From: Roseisolibacter agri
GTDB lineage: Bacteria > Gemmatimonadota > Gemmatimonadetes > Gemmatimonadales > Gemmatimonadaceae
DNA length: 64,000 bases
Assembly: GCF_030159095.1 (NCBI RefSeq)
Contig: NZ_BRXS01000002.1
Span: 310,001-374,000 of the forward strand
Direction: 5' to 3'
Under the pieces are notes generated by a model. That model worked only from the letters and a program-made list of their open reading frames with translations, searched no databases and was not told the DNA's origin. How positions within the stretch are numbered: the stretch's first letter is position 1; each line of letters starts with the position of its first letter. The position numbers and the translations under genes are program-made. Shown here one piece after another: positions 40,258 to 48,418 of the stretch.

Positions 40258-42717
40258 ATGTTGCTGCTCCAGACCGGCGCGCTGATCGCCGCGCTCGCCG
40301 GCGCGCCATCCGCCCCCGTCGCGGCCGAGCGTGCGCCCGCGGACGGGCCGCGCTTCGCCGACGTCCGGCTGGCGACCGGCGTCCGGCTGCGGTACGCCGA
40401 GTCGGGCGACTCGGCCGCGCCCGCACTGATCCTGCTGCACGGCTACAGCGACTCCTGGTTCTCGTGGAGCCGCGTGATCGCGCCGCTCGCCACGCGCCAT
40501 CGCGTGTTCGCGCTCGACCAGCGTGGGCACGGCGACTCCGACCGGCCGGCGCGCGGCTACGCGATGCACGACCTCGCCGCCGACGTCGTCGCCTTCATGG
40601 ACGCGCAGGGCATCCCGCGCGCGGCGGTCGTCGGCCACTCGATGGGCTCGATCGTGGCGCGCGAGGTCGTGCGGCTGGCGCCGGCGCGCGTGTCGCAGCT
40701 CGTGCTCGTCGGCGCCGCGTCGGGCGCGCCGAACGACGCGGTGCGGGCGCTGAAGAAGGACATCGACGCGCTCACCGATCCGGTGCCGTCGGCGTTCGCG
40801 CGCGAGTTCCAGCTCGGCACGGCGCACCGGCCGGTGCCGCCGGAGTTCATGGACCGCGCGGTCGCGGAGAGCCTCAAGCTGCCCGCCTCGGTGTGGCGGC
40901 AGCTGATGACCGGGATCGTCGCCGCGCCGCCCGCGCGCCCCGGCGGGCCGCGCATCCCGACGCTCGTCGTGTGGGGGGACCGCGACCAGGTCTTCCCGCG
41001 CGCCGAGCAGGAGCAGCTGGTGCGCGCCTACCAGCCGGCGACGCTCGCGGTGTACGCGGGGACGGGCCACGCGCTGCACTGGGAGGAGCCCGAGCGCTTC
41101 GCGCGCGACGTGCTGGCGTTCCTGGCGACGCGCCCGGCGCGCGCGGCGAACGCCGCCGCACGCGCCGACTCGGTGCCGCTGTACGCCGACCTCGGCGACC
41201 ATCGCTACGTCGTGAGCACGCGCGTGCCGCTGGCGCAGCGCTACTTCGACCAGGGGCTGCGCCTCTACTACGCGTTCAACCATGCCGAGGCGATCCGCGC
41301 GTTCAACGAGGCCGCGCGCCTCGATCCGCGGTGCGCCATGTGCCACTGGGGGACGGCGCTCGCGTACGGCCCGAACATCAACCTCCCGATGGACTCCGCG
41401 GCGGGCGTGGCCGCGCATGGCGCGCTGCAGCGGGCGCGCGCCGCGGCCGTGCACGCGACGCCGCGCGAGCGGGCGCTGATCGACGCGCTGGCGAAGCGCT
41501 ACACGCCCGTCCCGCGCGCCGATCGGGCGGCGCTCGACTCCGCGTACGCGGGCGCGATGGGGGAGGTGGTGCAGCGCTTCCCCACGGACCTCGAGGCGCG
41601 CACGCTGCACGCGGAGGCGCTGATGGACCTGAGCCCGTGGCGCTACTGGAACGCGGACGGCTCGCCGCGTCCCGACACGCCGGTGCTGCTGGCGCAGCTC
41701 GAGCGCGTCGTGCGCGCCGCGCCGCGGCATCCGGGCGCGAACCACTTCTACATCCACGCGGTGGAGGCGGTGGATCCCGCGCGCGCGCTGCCGATGGCGG
41801 AGCGGCTCGCCGGGCTGATGCCGGGCGCCGGGCACCTGGTGCACATGCCGGGGCACATCTACGTGCGCGTCGGGCGCTACGCCGACGCGATCCGCGCCAA
41901 CGAGCACGCGGTGCACGCCGACGAGTCCTACATCCGCGACCAGAAGCCCGCGCTGGGTGCGTACACGGCCGGGTACTACCCGCACAACTACGACTTCCTG
42001 GCGTTCGCGGCGAGCATGGTGGGGCGACGCGAGCAGGCGCTGGCCGCCGCGGAGCGGATGCGGTCGCTCGTGCCGGCGGAGGTGCTGCGCGCGCCGGGGA
42101 TGACGTTCGTGCAGCACCACCAGACGCGCCACCTGCAGCTGAAGGTGCGGTTCGCGGACTGGGCGGCGATCCTGGACGCGCCCGCACCGGCGGAGGACCT
42201 GCCGCACGCGCGCGCGATGTGGCACTACGCGCGCGGCCGTGCGCTCGCGGCGCGCGGCGGCCTGCCGGCGGCGGACAGTGCGCTCGCCAGCGTGCGCGCC
42301 ACTGCCACGGACCCGCGCATCGCGTCGCAGCGGCTGGAGTTCAACACGTCGGGCGAGGTGCTGGGCATCGCGGCCGAGGTGCTCGCGGGACACGTCGCGG
42401 CGGCGCGCGGCGATCACGATGCGGCGATCCGCCACCTGCGCGAGGCGGCGCGCCGCGAGGACGCCCTCGCCTACGGCGAGCCGCCCGAGTGGACGGTGCC
42501 GGTGCGGCAGGAGCTGGGCGTGATCCTCCTGGGCGCGGGACGCGCGACCGACGCCGAGCAGGCGTTCCGCGAGGACCTGAAGCGCTTCCCGGAGAACGGC
42601 TGGTCGCTGCGCGGGCTGCAGCGCGCGCTGGCGATGCAGGGGAAGGACGGCGAGGCGCGGGCGGTCGCGGTGCGGCTGCAGGCGGCGCAGGGATCCAACG
42701 GAGGGACGCATCACTGA
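40258..42717 (+). CDS. Alpha/beta hydrolase fused to a TPR-like domain carrying CxxCH
   Basis: 819 residues, AGGAGG 7 bases before the ATG; signal peptide at 1-23. Residues 30-290: alpha/beta hydrolase with HGYSDSWFSW, nucleophile S128 in GHSMGS, D243 in WGDRDQVF and H271 in GTGHALHWEEP. Residues 310-810: helical repeats, beginning QRYFDQGLRLYYAFNHAEAI. The second part contains RCAMCHWG (C359-x-x-C362-H363), a cytochrome c haem-attachment pattern. The same TPR module exists alone in other bacteria, so this is a fusion. The hydrolase may cleave an ester or epoxide; whether haem is bound needs testing. Confidence 0.85.
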   Translation: MLLLQTGALIAALAGAPSAPVAAERAPADGPRFADVRLATGVRLRYAESGDSAAPALILLHGYSDSWFSWSRVIAPLATRHRVFALDQRGHGDSDRPARGYAMHDLAADVVAFMDAQGIPRAAVVGHSMGSIVAREVVRLAPARVSQLVLVGAASGAPNDAVRALKKDIDALTDPVPSAFAREFQLGTAHRPVPPEFMDRAVAESLKLPASVWRQLMTGIVAAPPARPGGPRIPTLVVWGDRDQVFPRAEQEQLVRAYQPATLAVYAGTGHALHWEEPERFARDVLAFLATRPARAANAAARADSVPLYADLGDHRYVVSTRVPLAQRYFDQGLRLYYAFNHAEAIRAFNEAARLDPRCAMCHWGTALAYGPNINLPMDSAAGVAAHGALQRARAAAVHATPRERALIDALAKRYTPVPRADRAALDSAYAGAMGEVVQRFPTDLEARTLHAEALMDLSPWRYWNADGSPRPDTPVLLAQLERVVRAAPRHPGANHFYIHAVEAVDPARALPMAERLAGLMPGAGHLVHMPGHIYVRVGRYADAIRANEHAVHADESYIRDQKPALGAYTAGYYPHNYDFLAFAASMVGRREQALAAAERMRSLVPAEVLRAPGMTFVQHHQTRHLQLKVRFADWAAILDAPAPAEDLPHARAMWHYARGRALAARGGLPAADSALASVRATATDPRIASQRLEFNTSGEVLGIAAEVLAGHVAAARGDHDAAIRHLREAARREDALAYGEPPEWTVPVRQELGVILLGAGRATDAEQAFREDLKRFPENGWSLRGLQRALAMQGKDGEARAVAVRLQAAQGSNGGTHH

Positions 42718-42803
42718 CTGCTGCGTGCTGCGTGCTGCGTGTGGGCTCCGGCCCTCGGCCGCCGACGTCACGCCAGGCATGCCCGAACTACGCGTGTGGA
42801 TGC

Positions 42804-42909
42804 GGATGATGGGATGAGAAGGATCAAATGGATCTGCTCCTCCTGGCGGCGACGTTCCGAGCGCCGGTGCGGAGCGGATCCATTTGATCCTGCTCATCCT
42901 TCTCATCCC
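42804..42909. repeat. Long palindrome, type E
   Basis: 106 bp: GGATGATGGGATGAGAAGGA then TCAAATGGATC in the left arm, answered by GATCCATTTGATCCTGCTCA and TCCTTCTCATCCCAATTC. Core CTGGCGGCGACGTTCCGAGC. Immediately followed by the half type A element, in the 392-bp gap between the hydrolase fusion and the PIG-L gene. Confidence 0.85.
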
Positions 42910-42939
42910 AATTCAAGAACACCCGAGCCGGCCCGGCAC

Positions 42940-43013
42940 GCGGGACGTCGACGCCACGAGGAGCGGTCCGCACGATCCGCCGCATCCGGAGCATCCGCAT
43001 CCCTCCAAGAGGC
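42940..43013. repeat. Right half only of a type A palindrome
   Basis: CGCGGGACGTCGACGCCACG through GATCCGCCGCATCCGGAGCA to CATCCCTCCAA matches the right half (core plus right arm) of the other type A copies; the left arm is missing. The following flank (43014-43070) is the inverse complement of the left flank of the 13248 copy. The type E palindrome occupies the place where the missing half should be. Confidence 0.8.
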
Positions 43014-43109
43014 CAACAGGTCCGGCGCGCCGAGGCATCCCGAGCGGGCGTACACGCAGCACGCAGCCCGCCGTCGTCTCCCCCTTCCCCCGCGGGTAGC
43101 TTCTCCCGC

Positions 43110-43862
43110 ATGACCGACGGCCTCCTCGCCATCCTCGCGCACCCCGACGACGAGAGCTTCATGCTCGCGGCGACGGCCGCGCGCACCGCCGCCAGCGGGC
43201 GGCACGTCGCGCTGGTGTGCGCCACGCGCGGGCAGGCCGGCTCCGCGGGCGACCCGCCGCTGGTGTCGCGCGACGAGCTGCCGGCGCTCCGCGAGCGGGA
43301 GCTGCGCGACGCCTGCGCCATCCTCGGCGTCGAGCTGCTGGCGCTGCTGGACCACGAGGACAAGCAGCTCGGGAGCGCGGACACGGACGCGATGCGCGAG
43401 GTGCTCGTGCGGCACGTGCGCGCGGCGCGGCCGGCGGTCGTGGTGACGTTCGATCCGAAGGGCGTCTCGAACCACGCCGACCACCAGGCGATCCACCGCT
43501 TCACGATCGACGCCGTCACCGCCGCCGCGGACGCGCGCTACGCGCCGGCGCTGGGCGCGCCGCACCGCGTGCGCCGCGTCGTGTGGCCGGCGCCGATCCT
43601 CACCACGCACGAGTGGCGCCCCGAGGTCCTCGCCGCGCACTGGGGCGTGGACTACCTGATCGACGGCCGCGCGCACCGCGACACGAAGCTCGCCGCGCTG
43701 CACGCGCACCGCACGCAGCACCGCGCCGTCGAGCGCGAGTGGCTGTCGGACGTGTACCGCGCGAGCGGCGGCGCGAACCTCGACTGGGAGGTGTTCCGCC
43801 ACGCGTGGGGCGAGCCGCCGCCCGGCGTGCCCGCGCCCGACCTGTTCGCGGGCCTCGACTGA
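43110..43862 (+). CDS. PIG-L family deacetylase
   Basis: 250 residues. Zinc-site motif AHPDDE near residue 10-15 and SNHADHQAIH later, both typical of LmbE/PIG-L N-deacetylases. Compact, no signal peptide, so cytoplasmic. Likely removes an acetyl group from an N-acetylglucosamine-linked molecule such as bacillithiol or mycothiol precursors; the pathway partners are not here. Followed by the TspO gene after 7 bp, so possibly a two-gene unit. Confidence 0.9.
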   Translation: MTDGLLAILAHPDDESFMLAATAARTAASGRHVALVCATRGQAGSAGDPPLVSRDELPALRERELRDACAILGVELLALLDHEDKQLGSADTDAMREVLVRHVRAARPAVVVTFDPKGVSNHADHQAIHRFTIDAVTAAADARYAPALGAPHRVRRVVWPAPILTTHEWRPEVLAAHWGVDYLIDGRAHRDTKLAALHAHRTQHRAVEREWLSDVYRASGGANLDWEVFRHAWGEPPPGVPAPDLFAGLD

Positions 43863-43869
43863 CGCGCCG

Positions 43870-44394
43870 ATGACGCGCACCGACGCGCCGGATCACGCGC
43901 CCGAGGACGCGGCAACGTCGTCGTGGGGCGGCACGCTCGCGATCGTGCTCTGCACCACCGCGACGGCCTTCCTCGGCGGCCTCGCGTCAGCTCGGGCGGG
44001 CGACTTCTACCTGTCGCTGCACCGGCCCGCGTGGGCGCCGCCCGCGTGGACCTTCGGCGTCGTGTGGACGACGCTGTACGTGCTGATGGCGCTCGCCGCG
44101 TGGCTGGTGTGGCGCGTGCGCGCGCGCCGCGGCGCACGCCACGCGCTCATCCTGTACGGGCTGCAGCTGGCGCTCAACGCGCTCTGGCCGTGGCTGTTCT
44201 TCGCCTGGCGGCGCGGCGGCCTGGCGTTCGCCGAGGTGGTGCTGCTGCTGGGCGTCGTGGGCGCGACGGTCTTCGCCGTCGGGCGCGTGCGTCGCCGCGC
44301 GGCGGTGCTGCTGCTGCCCTACCTGCTGTGGGTGGCGTTCGCGAGCGCGCTCACGCTGGCGGTGTGGAAGCTGAATCCGGATCGGCTGTCGTGA
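43870..44394 (+). CDS. TspO/MBR family protein
   Basis: 174 residues. Five membrane helices with the family motifs LSLHRPAWAPPAWTFGVVWT and LYVLMALAAWLVWRVRARRG, NALWPWLFFAWRR and LPYLLWVAFASALTLAVWKL plus the Trp/Asn-rich end NPDRLS. TspO binds porphyrins and haem, and in bacteria influences tetrapyrrole export or stress responses; the haem operon lies 9-19 kb away but nothing ties them directly. 7 bp after the PIG-L stop. Confidence 0.93.
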   Translation: MTRTDAPDHAPEDAATSSWGGTLAIVLCTTATAFLGGLASARAGDFYLSLHRPAWAPPAWTFGVVWTTLYVLMALAAWLVWRVRARRGARHALILYGLQLALNALWPWLFFAWRRGGLAFAEVVLLLGVVGATVFAVGRVRRRAAVLLLPYLLWVAFASALTLAVWKLNPDRLS

Positions 44395-44432
44395 TCCGTC
44401 CATCCTTCGTTCGGCACGCCGGACCTGTTCGC

Positions 44433-44578
44433 CCATTGGTGAGGGTGCGGATGCTCCGGATCTGAACGGATCATGCGGATCACTCCGTGTAGCGCATGGG
44501 ATGTCGCCGCCGCGCGGAACGATCCGAAGCATCCGCACCATCCGGAGCAGCCGTATCCTCACCAAAGGCCACAGGGGT
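44433..44578. repeat. Long intergenic palindrome, type A
   Basis: 146 bp, ends CCATTGGTGAGGGTGCGGAT and ATCCTCACCAAAGG. Core GTGTAGCGCATGGGATGTCG. Fills the 196-bp convergent gap between TspO (stop 44394) and a small membrane protein (stop 44591), so it may terminate both genes. Confidence 0.9.
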
Positions 44579-44590
44579 CCGGCGCGCCGA

Positions 44591-45007
44591 TCAGGCCACC
44601 GCGAGCGTCGCGCGGCGCAGGCCGGTCCACTCGATCCACGCGAACGCCGCCACGATCAGCCCCTGCGCGACGACGAACGCGGCGCCGAGGGCGGTCGGGT
44701 CGATCCAGCCGGTGAGCGGCAGCACCACGCTGTCGATCGCCCACAGGACGTTGAGGAGCACGAGCGTCCACGCGAGGCGGGCGGGAATGCGCGGGCGGCG
44801 CGCCACCCACGCGAGCAGCGCCGCGAACGGCAGCAGCGCGAGGCCGGCGCCGCGCAGCAGCGCGACCGGGAGGCCGAGCAGCGTCTCCAGCAATCCCGGC
44901 GCGCCGGCGAGGAGCGCGCCCATCCCCGCCGTCGCGGCGGCGTCGACGAGCAGCGCGCGGCGGAGCAGGCCCTGGGGATCGCGGTCGGTGGTCGTGGCGT
45001 CACGCAT
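44591..45007 (-). CDS. Hypothetical four-helix membrane protein
   Basis: 138 residues from ATG 45007; the longer frame to 45082 overlaps the divergent promoter. Four predicted membrane helices (ALLVDAAATAGMGALLAGAP, LALLPFAALLAWVAR, LAWTLVLLNVLWAIDSVVLP, TALGAAFVVAQGLIVAAFAW). No named family recognised. Divergent from the XRE regulator by 73 bp, the usual arrangement of a regulator with its target. Confidence 0.7.
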   Translation of the reverse strand: MRDATTTDRDPQGLLRRALLVDAAATAGMGALLAGAPGLLETLLGLPVALLRGAGLALLPFAALLAWVARRPRIPARLAWTLVLLNVLWAIDSVVLPLTGWIDPTALGAAFVVAQGLIVAAFAWIEWTGLRRATLAVA

Positions 45008-45080
45008 CGTCGTGGTCTCCGTGTGGGTGGGGCGGCGCCGCGGTCGTGCCGCGCGCCGTGCCCACACGTAAATTCCGCGC

Positions 45081-45911
45081 ATGGCCAGGGTCGATTACGT
45101 CGCAGGTAATGCCGGCGACGCGCGCCGCGCACCGACCGTCGGCGCGCTGCTGCGCGACTGGCGCGTGCGGCGACGCCACAGCCAGCTCTCCCTCGCGCTG
45201 CACGCGGACGTCTCGGCCCGCCACCTCAGCTTCCTCGAGACCGGGCGCGCGATGCCCAGCCGCGAGATGGTGCAGCAGCTGGCGGAGGCGCTGGAGATCC
45301 CGCCGCGCGAGCGCGACGCGCTGCTGCTGGCCGCGGGCTACGCGCCGGCGAGCGCGCCGCGGACGCCGGACGACGCGGCGCTGCGGGGCGTGCGCGACGC
45401 GGTCGATCTCATCCTCGCCGCGCTGATGCCGAGCCCCGCGCTGGCGGTGGACCGGCACTGGAACGTCGTCGCGTACAATCCCGCGCTCGGGCTCTTCCTG
45501 CGCGACGTCGATCCGGCGCTCGCCACGCCGCCGGTGAACGCGCTGCGCGCGAGCCTGCACCCGCGGGGGCTCGCGCCGCGCATCGCCAACCTCGCGCAGT
45601 GGCGCGCGCACGTGCTCGCACGCCTGCGCCGCGACGTCGAGCTGACCGCCGATCCCGCGCTCGCGTCGCTGCGCGACGAGCTGCGCGCCTTTCCGCCGCC
45701 GCCGGGCGCGGCGCGCGACGACGGGGAGGCCGCGCCGGGCGTCGTCGTGCCGCTGCGCGTGCGCTCGCCGCACGGGATGCTGAGCTTCCTCAGCACGACG
45801 ACCATCTTCGGCACCGCGATCGACGCCAGCGCGGCCGAGCTGACGATCGAGGCGTTCCTGCCGGCGGACGCGCACACCGCGGCCGTGCTGCGCGCGGCCA
45901 CCGACGGCTGA
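45081..45911 (+). CDS. XRE-family regulator with MmyB-like ligand domain
   Basis: 276 residues. N-terminal Cro/C1 HTH at about 18-75 (LLRDWRVRRRHSQLSLALHA, DVSARHLSFLETGRAMPSRE). Residues about 100-270 match the MmyB-like transcriptional regulator ligand-binding fold: DRHWNVVAYNPALGLFLRDV, RVRSPHGMLSFLSTTTIFGT and the terminal ELTIEAFLPADAHTAAVL. This domain type binds fatty-acid-like ligands in a Streptomyces homologue. Divergent from the small membrane gene, its likely target. Confidence 0.9.
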   Translation: MARVDYVAGNAGDARRAPTVGALLRDWRVRRRHSQLSLALHADVSARHLSFLETGRAMPSREMVQQLAEALEIPPRERDALLLAAGYAPASAPRTPDDAALRGVRDAVDLILAALMPSPALAVDRHWNVVAYNPALGLFLRDVDPALATPPVNALRASLHPRGLAPRIANLAQWRAHVLARLRRDVELTADPALASLRDELRAFPPPPGAARDDGEAAPGVVVPLRVRSPHGMLSFLSTTTIFGTAIDASAAELTIEAFLPADAHTAAVLRAATDG

Positions 45912-45927
45912 CCGCACCGGGCGCGCG

Positions 45928-47742
45928 CTACCCGCCCGTCCTCGGATCGAAGCGCGCGAGCTGGCGGCGGAAGCGGGCGTGGTACTCCGCCGTCGTCTGC
46001 CGGGGGTTGCCGGGATTCTCGAAGCTCTCGACCGGACGGCCGAGCCGCGCGAGCAGGAACTTCCAGCTCTCGGCGCGCGTGAAGTGCTCCGGCACCACGC
46101 CGTCCGCGGCCATGCGCTCCAGCGCGGGGAGCGCCGCGGCCGCATCGCGGCCGAGCACCAGCAGCGCCTCGCGCGCGGCCTCGGCGGCCGTGCGCGCGAC
46201 GTCGTGGCGCCGGTCGCGCCGCTCGGCGAGGATCGCGTACGCCTGCGCGACCACGTCCACCAGCAGCGGCACCGCGTCGGCGCCGCGGTCCGACTGCCGC
46301 TCGATCAGCCCGCGCGCCCACAGGCGGCGCTCATGGTCGGCGAGCAGCTGCGCTTCCCACGGCGTCGGCGTCGCGAAGGTCCCGGGCGGCAGGTGCCGCA
46401 GCGCCTCGCCGAACGCGCCGAGGTGGAACTCGTCGGGAAAGCGGCCGGCGAGCACGCGGCGCACCAGCACGTCGCGCAGCAGCGCGCCGTCGGCGCCGAG
46501 CTTCCGGATCGCGCCCGTCAGCCCGTCGTGGTCGCGCGGGCGCGGGTCGGCCACGAGCGTCGCCAGCAGCGCGGCGTCGCCCGCGACGGGACCGTGCTCC
46601 TCGACGTCGCGCAGCACCGGGCGCACGAGCGCGAACGCCGGGTCCTCGACGGGGCGCGTGCGATCGGCGAGCAGCCGCGCCAGCTCGACGCGTGCCTCGA
46701 GCGCGGCCTGCCGCGGGTCCGCGTCGAGGTGCAGCGTCGTCCACTCGCGCAGCACCGCCACCGCGTGCAGCCCGTCGGTGCGCGCCTGGCCGCGCGGCGT
46801 CCGCGCGATCCCCCAGTGGAGGCGGAAGCTCTCGGGCGGCCCACTGCCGTCGATGCGCAGCGTCCGGCTGCGCAGCGGCGCGTTGGCGACGGTGCGGCGG
46901 AGCAGCACGGCGCCGGCGCGGTCGCGCACCTCGATGCGCCGCGCGTGGAGCGGGCCGGCCGTGAGCGTCCACTTCCGCCGACGCGGGACGACGTCCTCGC
47001 GCCACTCCTGCACCGCGACGGTGAAGTCCCCGGGCCCGCCGTCGCCGTCCTCGCGCACGATCGTCTCGCCGCGCGCGATGCGCAGCCGCCACGCGTCGCC
47101 GAGCGCGCTCGCGGCGTGCGTCCATCCGGCGTACCACGCGCCGTGCTTCGTGAGGTCGGCGGGCATCACCGACGGCGCGCCCGCGGGACGCCGCACGACG
47201 CGGTACGTCTCCGGCGCGGACACCGGCCCGGTGCGCGGATCGCGGTCGGGCGCGTCGAGGTGCACGCGGACGACGGCGTCGATGCCGGGCGTGAAGAGCG
47301 CCGCCACGCACAGCGGATCGCACGCGCGCTCCTGCTGGCCGTTCCGCGTCCGATCGCTGCTCGGCTGCTCGTACGGATGCGTGAGCGCGAACGTCACCGT
47401 GCCATGGAGGGCGATGCGCTCCGCGGGCATCACGTCCTCACCGCGCAGCGCGGCGAGGCGCGCCCGCATGGGCCGGTTGGCGCGCGTGGGCAGCGTGCGC
47501 AGCACCGCGTACGCGGCGACCACCGCGACCACCGCCGCCGGCCGGTCGCCGATGGCGCCGTGCGCCGGCCACCAGACGACCGCGAACAGCGCGCCCCAGA
47601 GGAAGGCGGTCGGCGCGAAGCCCAGCACGAGCCCCGGCAGGATGCCGAAGAAGAGGCCCATGACGACCAGCGAGGGCGCGGCCAGCGCGACGAGCGCCAG
47701 CAGGCCGGTGATCGTCAGGTAGCGGACGAGCAGCGCTTCCAT
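45928..47742 (-). CDS. Hypothetical large membrane-anchored protein
   Basis: 604 residues. Two to three membrane helices in the first 80 residues (YLTITGLLALVALAAPSLVV, LFFGILPGLVLGFAPTAFLW, AAVVAVVAAYAVLRTL). About 500 residues of soluble, mainly beta then helical sequence follow, without recognised domains. Cys residues are sparse (one pair, CDPLC at about 141-145). Ends 16 bp from the convergent XRE gene stop. Function unknown; a repeat of helices near the C-terminus (AARTAAEAAREALLVLGRDA) resembles HEAT-like scaffolds, only weakly. Confidence 0.65.
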   Translation of the reverse strand: MEALLVRYLTITGLLALVALAAPSLVVMGLFFGILPGLVLGFAPTAFLWGALFAVVWWPAHGAIGDRPAAVVAVVAAYAVLRTLPTRANRPMRARLAALRGEDVMPAERIALHGTVTFALTHPYEQPSSDRTRNGQQERACDPLCVAALFTPGIDAVVRVHLDAPDRDPRTGPVSAPETYRVVRRPAGAPSVMPADLTKHGAWYAGWTHAASALGDAWRLRIARGETIVREDGDGGPGDFTVAVQEWREDVVPRRRKWTLTAGPLHARRIEVRDRAGAVLLRRTVANAPLRSRTLRIDGSGPPESFRLHWGIARTPRGQARTDGLHAVAVLREWTTLHLDADPRQAALEARVELARLLADRTRPVEDPAFALVRPVLRDVEEHGPVAGDAALLATLVADPRPRDHDGLTGAIRKLGADGALLRDVLVRRVLAGRFPDEFHLGAFGEALRHLPPGTFATPTPWEAQLLADHERRLWARGLIERQSDRGADAVPLLVDVVAQAYAILAERRDRRHDVARTAAEAAREALLVLGRDAAAALPALERMAADGVVPEHFTRAESWKFLLARLGRPVESFENPGNPRQTTAEYHARFRRQLARFDPRTGG

Positions 47743-47797
47743 GCCCGGGAGTATCGGGCGCGCACCGCCGTTCCGGAACCGCGGGCGCTACGCGGCG

Positions 47798-48388
47798 CTA
47801 CTCGGGGACCGCCTGCTCCTTCGTGTCGCCCGCGGCGAAGAAGAGCGAGGTGCGCCGCTCGGACGGCATGCGCACGACGACCGCGAGGTTCTGCTGGTCG
47901 CGGAAGTGCTCGAAGAGCAGCGCGTCGCGCAGCGCGAGCCTGCGCACGGGGCGCGCGGCCGTCAGCTCGACGGTGTAGACGCGCATCGGGATGCCGCCGG
48001 CGTCGCGCTCGTCGCGGGCCTGCAGCAGCCGCGGCACCAGCCGCACGCCGTCGGCCGTGACGCCGACGCCCTGCGCGAAGTAGCGCGCGAAGGCCGAGTC
48101 GCCGGCGGCCGACGAGAGCACGAGCTGCGGCGCCCTCGCATGCGCGCGCACCGCGTCCTGCAGGTCGTCGTGGAAGAGCCGCACCTGCGCGGCGACGGTG
48201 CGGCCCTCGACGACGAGGCGCATGTGCGAAACATGAACGTCATGCACTGCGGAGGACGGAACGGCGGAGGACGATGCTGCGGAAGACGATACGGCGTGAG
48301 ACGGTACGGCGGGGACCAGCAGTCCCAGCACCCACATCCGCTTCAAGCCACGCACCATCGTCTCACGCATCATCGTCCTCCGATTCAT
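47798..48388 (-). CDS. DUF6702 family exported protein
   Basis: 196 residues with a signal peptide (MWVLGLLVPAVPSHA). The core VHVSHMRLVVEGRTVAAQVR followed by LFHDDLQDAV matches DUF6702, a family usually found beside HupE/UreJ and M1 peptidase genes, as here. The stretch SSSAASSSAVPSSAV after the signal is encoded by the H-type repeat. Start uncertain: in-frame ATGs at codons 6, 7 and 11, with GGAGG close to codons 6-7; all begin inside repeat DNA. Confidence 0.75.
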   Translation of the reverse strand: MNRRTMMRETMVRGLKRMWVLGLLVPAVPSHAVSSSAASSSAVPSSAVHDVHVSHMRLVVEGRTVAAQVRLFHDDLQDAVRAHARAPQLVLSSAAGDSAFARYFAQGVGVTADGVRLVPRLLQARDERDAGGIPMRVYTVELTAARPVRRLALRDALLFEHFRDQQNLAVVVRMPSERRTSLFFAAGDTKEQAVPE

Positions 48389-48418
48389 CGTTCTCCGCCG
48401 TTCCGTCTTCCGCCGTTC
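48250..48418. repeat. H-type GGAGGACG repeats in inverted arrangement, invading a gene
   Basis: Left arm 48250-48310 (GGAGGACGGAACGGCGGAGG, then ACGATGCTGCGGAAGACG) and right arm 48369-48418 (CATCGTCCTCCGATTCATCG, TTCTCCGCCGTTCCGTCTTC) are complementary repeat words. The left arm is translated in the DUF6702 gene; the right arm forms its start and ribosome-binding site. It ends at the stop of the M1 peptidase. Confidence 0.75.

Noticed and set aside
40051-42906. Extension of the ECF sigma frame to 1,159 residues
   Set aside because: Runs antisense to the hydrolase-TPR gene, has Arg-rich shadow composition; a proper start and promoter gap exist at 40050.
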